A DNA stretch of 64,000 bases from positions 181,070 through 245,069 of the forward strand of contig JAPDKB010000007.1 in assembly GCA_029258795.1 (NCBI GenBank), given 5' to 3'. Source of the stretch: an archaeon (GTDB taxonomy: Archaea > EX4484-52 > WAPT01). The notes under the pieces are model-generated. The model saw only the letters and a program-made list of their open reading frames with translations, had not been told where the DNA came from and did no database searches. Both the position numbers and the translations under genes were made by a program. Of the stretch, positions 61,175-64,000 are shown in pieces (within the stretch, counting starts at the first letter, position 1; each line of letters begins with the position of its first letter).

Positions 61175-62191
61175 GTGGTCGAAAAACTCAAGTGTCCCGA
61201 ATGTGGCGGGGAGGAGTTCATAGAGGATGAGAGCAGAGGAGAACTTGTTTGTAAGAAGTGCGGATACGTGCTGGAAGATGAGTACATAGACACCAGCCCC
61301 GAATGGAGGGCTTTTGATTCTGAGCAGCAGGCCTCAAGGACCAGAACCGGAGCCCCCATAACATTCACCAAGCATGATAAGGGTATAAGCACCGAAATTG
61401 GTATAAGCTCTGCTGAACTTTACAAGGTGCCTGCAAGAAAGAGAGCGCAATACTACAGAATGATTAAATGGAATAAGAGGCTCACAAAATCTAAGGACAG
61501 AAACCTCTCTTACTCTCTTTCGGAGCTCGCGAGGCAGATAAGCTATCTCGGATTGCCAAAATCCGTGCATGAGGAGGTGGCAAGACTTTACGAGAAAGCT
61601 GTTGATATGGGATTGGTGAGAGGCAGAAGCATGGAGAGCATAATTACAGCTCTCATCTATGCTGTTGCCAGAGAGAAGGGCACACCAAGAACTCTTTCTG
61701 AGCTGAGTGCTGCTTCAGGTATAGAGAAGAGAGAGATAGGCAGGGCTTACAGATACATAGCCAGAGAGCTCGGCATAAAGATACTGCCTGCCAAGCCGGA
61801 AGATTACATACCCAGATTCGCTTCACTCCTTGGTTTGAGCGGAAGGGTGCAGGCAAAAGCAAGGGAGATTCTGGAAAAAGCTCTGGATGAGGATATAGTT
61901 TCCGGAAAGGGTCCAACTGGTATAGCTGCCGCAGCTCTATACATAGCAGCTGTGCTTGAAGGCGAGAAGAGAACTCAGCGCGACATAGCTGACATAGTTG
62001 GCGTTACAGAGGTGACCATAAGAAACAGGTACAAGGATCTGGTGGAGAAGCTGGGCATAGAGGAGGAAGTGGAAAGAAAAGCTCAGGAAGGTGTGAAGCC
62101 AAAGGAGGAAGAAGAGGCGGCAGAGGAAAAAGAGAGTGAAGAGAAAAATGAAAAAACGGAAGGAGAAAAGAAGAAGATCGTGCTGGAGTAA
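61175..62191 (+). CDS. tfb: Transcription initiation factor B (TFB)
   Basis: General factor that bridges TBP on the TATA box to RNA polymerase. Zinc ribbon CPECGGEEF with CKKCG, the B-reader/linker (DTSPEWRAFDSEQQASRTRTG), then two cyclin folds (ELARQISYLGLPKSVHEEVA and FASLLGLSGRVQAKAREILE; second has the HTH GVTEVTIRNRYKDL). A TTTATAAA box centred near 61151 is 24-25 nt before GTG 61175, so I take that as a leaderless start; GTG 61166 is possible. An unusual extra tail of about 45 Glu/Lys residues ends the protein. Confidence 0.94.
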   Translation: MVEKLKCPECGGEEFIEDESRGELVCKKCGYVLEDEYIDTSPEWRAFDSEQQASRTRTGAPITFTKHDKGISTEIGISSAELYKVPARKRAQYYRMIKWNKRLTKSKDRNLSYSLSELARQISYLGLPKSVHEEVARLYEKAVDMGLVRGRSMESIITALIYAVAREKGTPRTLSELSAASGIEKREIGRAYRYIARELGIKILPAKPEDYIPRFASLLGLSGRVQAKAREILEKALDEDIVSGKGPTGIAAAALYIAAVLEGEKRTQRDIADIVGVTEVTIRNRYKDLVEKLGIEEEVERKAQEGVKPKEEEEAAEEKESEEKNEKTEGEKKKIVLE

Positions 62192-62200
62192 AAATCTACC

Positions 62201-62227
62201 CTCTTTTCCCTTTTTATTTCCTTCTTC
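62201..62227. terminator. Pyrimidine-rich tract between convergent genes
   Basis: A T/C-rich run just after the TFB stop, the type of U-rich RNA end that stops archaeal RNA polymerase. It also covers the end of Trm1 on the other strand. Confidence 0.4.
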
Positions 62228-63395
62228 AAAGCACCTCGATGTTTCTCATCAGCTCCGCTATCTCATCGATTCTCGCGTCAGTTTTGATGGCTGTTGCATT
62301 CAGATGGGTTCTCGATGCCCGATATCCGTGTGCCTTTAACTCTTCAATAACGCGTTCAAGTGGGGGAACGTGCTTGATCTTCCACTTCTTGCAGATGAAG
62401 TGTGTATCGTAAACCAGCCCACCTCTCACCTTCGATTCCTCAGCCATCACGCTCAGGAGTTTTATACTCTTCTCATTTATCCAATCCTCCTCTTTTTCCG
62501 CAATTTTCAGCATATCATTGCATAGTTTATCATCGATAAGCTCTCCCGTCCACAAGGGTCCGAGTGTTTTTATTTTCTCATTCTTGCAGACTTCACAAAT
62601 GTCATGCTTTTCATCCACAATCTCTCGATGTCCGCATTTCTCGCAGTAAGCAATGTATCCGATATGATTTAAGAGGAGGTCGTCCACAATCTTCAGTTTC
62701 CTTTCAACCTCCCCCTGTACCCTAAAGAAATGCTCCATACCAAAGCAGAGGACAGGTTTGAAAGCTTTTTCGTGCTTTGCAAAGCTTCTTATGATAAATC
62801 CCGACAGTATTCTAAGACCTGCTTCATACATACCATCGTACCTGTAAGATTTTGCAAGATATTTCCTATAACATGCAATAGGATACGTGCCGCAGAGCGG
62901 AGCGGTGTCTGTGGCGGTAACACCAAGCATGGAAATCTTGGTGAGGGATTCTGCGCTGCAGTCGATGTATTTGGAAGGAGAGCCGAACGGATCTATGTCC
63001 ACAAGAGCACAAGCATTGCGCAGCTTTATCATTGCCACCCTCGCGTCTTCCCGCATCAGCTCAACCTTGCTTTTGTCAATTCCGTTGAGCTTGAGGTTGT
63101 GCTTTATCCATTCCAGAGCTTTGGGATTCAGGTCGTTGAAAACCACTTTGGATACATGATCCTCACACTCAAGGAGATAGCGTATCCCCCTTATGCCTGA
63201 TGCGGCAAAGGCATCCAGCACAACAGCGTTCTTCATGTTGTGCCTTTCAAAAAAGCTCAGAGCCGATAAAACGCTCAAATCCCTGCACACGAGCATGCGC
63301 GGATTGTAGAACACCTCATCGCTTTTGCTCACCTTCCCTGCTGGCACTTCCAGTTTGACAAGGCCTTCCCGCACCTCCACAACCTCCCCTTTCAT
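62226..63395 (-). CDS. trm1: tRNA (guanine26-N2)-dimethyltransferase
   Basis: Dimethylates G26 of tRNA. ATG 63395 gives the family start KGEVVEVREGLVKLEVPAG; an upstream frame to 63569 runs through the C/D RNA and is not coding. SAM motif I is VVLDAFAASGIRGIRYLLE (about residues 57-75), then VVFNDLNPKA and VDIDPFGSPSKYID, the catalytic region. A zinc module follows (CEKCGHRE, CEVC). The C-terminal domain ends with IAELMRNIEVL. Length 390 residues, typical for archaea. Confidence 0.94.
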   Translation of the reverse strand: MKGEVVEVREGLVKLEVPAGKVSKSDEVFYNPRMLVCRDLSVLSALSFFERHNMKNAVVLDAFAASGIRGIRYLLECEDHVSKVVFNDLNPKALEWIKHNLKLNGIDKSKVELMREDARVAMIKLRNACALVDIDPFGSPSKYIDCSAESLTKISMLGVTATDTAPLCGTYPIACYRKYLAKSYRYDGMYEAGLRILSGFIIRSFAKHEKAFKPVLCFGMEHFFRVQGEVERKLKIVDDLLLNHIGYIAYCEKCGHREIVDEKHDICEVCKNEKIKTLGPLWTGELIDDKLCNDMLKIAEKEEDWINEKSIKLLSVMAEESKVRGGLVYDTHFICKKWKIKHVPPLERVIEELKAHGYRASRTHLNATAIKTDARIDEIAELMRNIEVL

Positions 63396-63478
63396 GATAA
63401 GTGGTTTGTATGCCAAGCTTTTAATTTTAAAAATCAGCAAAAAACAAGATAAGTTACTGGCTGAACCGGGCCCAGGCA

Positions 63479-63551
63479 AACGAGTGATGAGCGCTAGCAC
63501 TTCTGACCTGCGTGCCTGCAGGAATGATGAGCGACCTACGGGCTGAACGCA
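63479..63551 (+). ncRNA. C/D box sRNA with two 12-nt guides
   Basis: All four boxes are present: C GTGATGA (63484-63490), D' CTGA (63503-63506), C' ATGATGA (63524-63530), D CTGA (63543-63546). Each guide between C/D' and C'/D is exactly 12 nt (63491-63502 and 63531-63542), the normal archaeal spacing. Such RNAs direct 2'-O-methylation at the base pairing five nt before D or D'. A TATA-like TTTTAATTTTAAAAA near 63418-63432 could be its promoter. Ends are approximate. Targets could not be identified by eye. Confidence 0.85.
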
Positions 63552-63565
63552 GAAAGAAAATGTTA

Positions 63566-64000
63566 TCACATCCTCTCAAACTTTTTGAGGTATTCGTCCA
63601 CTATTTTACACAGCTTGTTTCTGCATGCGCCACGTATCCCCTTCAGATCCTCGGCAATCTCACGGCATATTTCTGCTTGTCTGAGGTCTCTCTCCAGCTC
63701 TACTCTTTGTCCATCCTCCAAGTATCTCAGCTTTTCTTTACAATACATGATGTGATCTTCGAGCATTCCTTTCGACTCTTCCACCCAAGGAGAAAGGAAA
63801 TCCTTTCCGAGCTTGTAAGCTTCATTCCTGAAGTCGTGCGTCATATGTTTGAATCGATCCACAAGCTCTTCGTTTTTTCCCGTGTTTTTACATTCTCCAC
63901 ATATCTCGCTGATATTCACTCTTATTCTATCGGTAAGGTCGGAGATGTAAGGGTGTGGTTTTTGTCGGTAAATGTTGAAGGTTTTGGTTGTCGAACTAAC
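63566..64000 (-). CDS. Uncharacterised Cys-containing helical protein (5' end outside window)
   Basis: From a possible GTG start at 63919 the protein has 117 residues, but the frame stays open to the right edge, and the upstream part (FNIYRQKPHPYISDLTDRIR) looks like protein, so the gene probably starts beyond the window. ISEICGECKNTG gives a CxxC; the rest is helical and charged with further cysteines (MYCKEKL, EICREI, GACRNKLCKI). No family recognised. Confidence 0.55.
   Translation of the reverse strand, partial: VSSTTKTFNIYRQKPHPYISDLTDRIRVNISEICGECKNTGKNEELVDRFKHMTHDFRNEAYKLGKDFLSPWVEESKGMLEDHIMYCKEKLRYLEDGQRVELERDLRQAEICREIAEDLKGIRGACRNKLCKIVDEYLKKFERM

Noticed and set aside
63396-63569. 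N-terminal extension of Trm1
   Set aside because: It is antisense to the C/D box RNA and absent from the family; ATG 63395 gives the normal start.

Overview
This is a gene-dense archaeal chromosome segment. The archaeal markers include class I lysyl-tRNA synthetase, geranylgeranylglyceryl phosphate synthase (archaeal ether lipids), aIF2-alpha, Nop10, RpoK, L10e, L44e, S27e, GINS, TFB, archaeal RNase J, Trm1 and an archaeal-type thymidylate synthase. The gene content looks euryarchaeal. A soluble MtrA-like protein beside an MtrH-like protein, with no other Mtr subunits in view, recalls uncultivated lineages such as Hadarchaeota or Altiarchaeota, but that placement is a guess. No rRNA, tRNA, CRISPR array or insertion sequence was recognised.

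Layout. 1-6 kb: translation and transcription genes (lysS running in from the left, GGGP synthase, L10e, aIF2-alpha/Nop10/PAC2, RpoK, S2). 6-10 kb: small membrane exporter, two tandem V4R proteins, DUF116, MFS transporter. 10-20 kb: Memo, RNase J, GINS, L44e/S27e, HemK-type methylase, DRG GTPase, DUF1512, dCMP deaminase and the MtrA/MtrH pair. 20.4-29.9 kb: one gene for a giant 3111-residue surface protein, overlapped by a small helix-turn-helix gene. 30-36 kb: thymidylate synthase, two tandem Cys-rich paralogs, flavin reductase, a MetV-MetF fusion, an ATPase gene remnant, SHMT and DUF4346. 36-45 kb: SAM decarboxylase, a possible metallopeptidase, PEP synthase, a frameshifted cupin, an island of small DNA-binding-like genes with shared TAGTAA boxes, DUF99, a tRNA methylthiotransferase, a HIT protein and a stand-alone primase-like protein. 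46-52.5 kb: two ABC systems, a SPOUT methyltransferase and THEP1. 52.5-61 kb: MgtE and a two-gene surface-protein operon. 61-64 kb: TFB, Trm1, a C/D box sRNA and a gene running off the right edge.

How genes work together. A one-carbon theme recurs: SHMT, DUF4346, MetV-MetF, MtrA, MtrH, thymidylate synthase and dCMP deaminase together suggest methyl flow between a pterin or folate carrier and a corrinoid protein. Surface architecture takes about 16.5 kb: the 3111-, 1632- and 746-residue proteins are all membrane anchored. Many promoter-proximal genes look leaderless: a TATA-like box is centred about 25-28 nt before the start codon (9985, 9933, 12599, 30939, 37629, 41969, 42082, 61175). Internal operon genes instead carry GGTG/GAGGTG-type ribosome binding sites.
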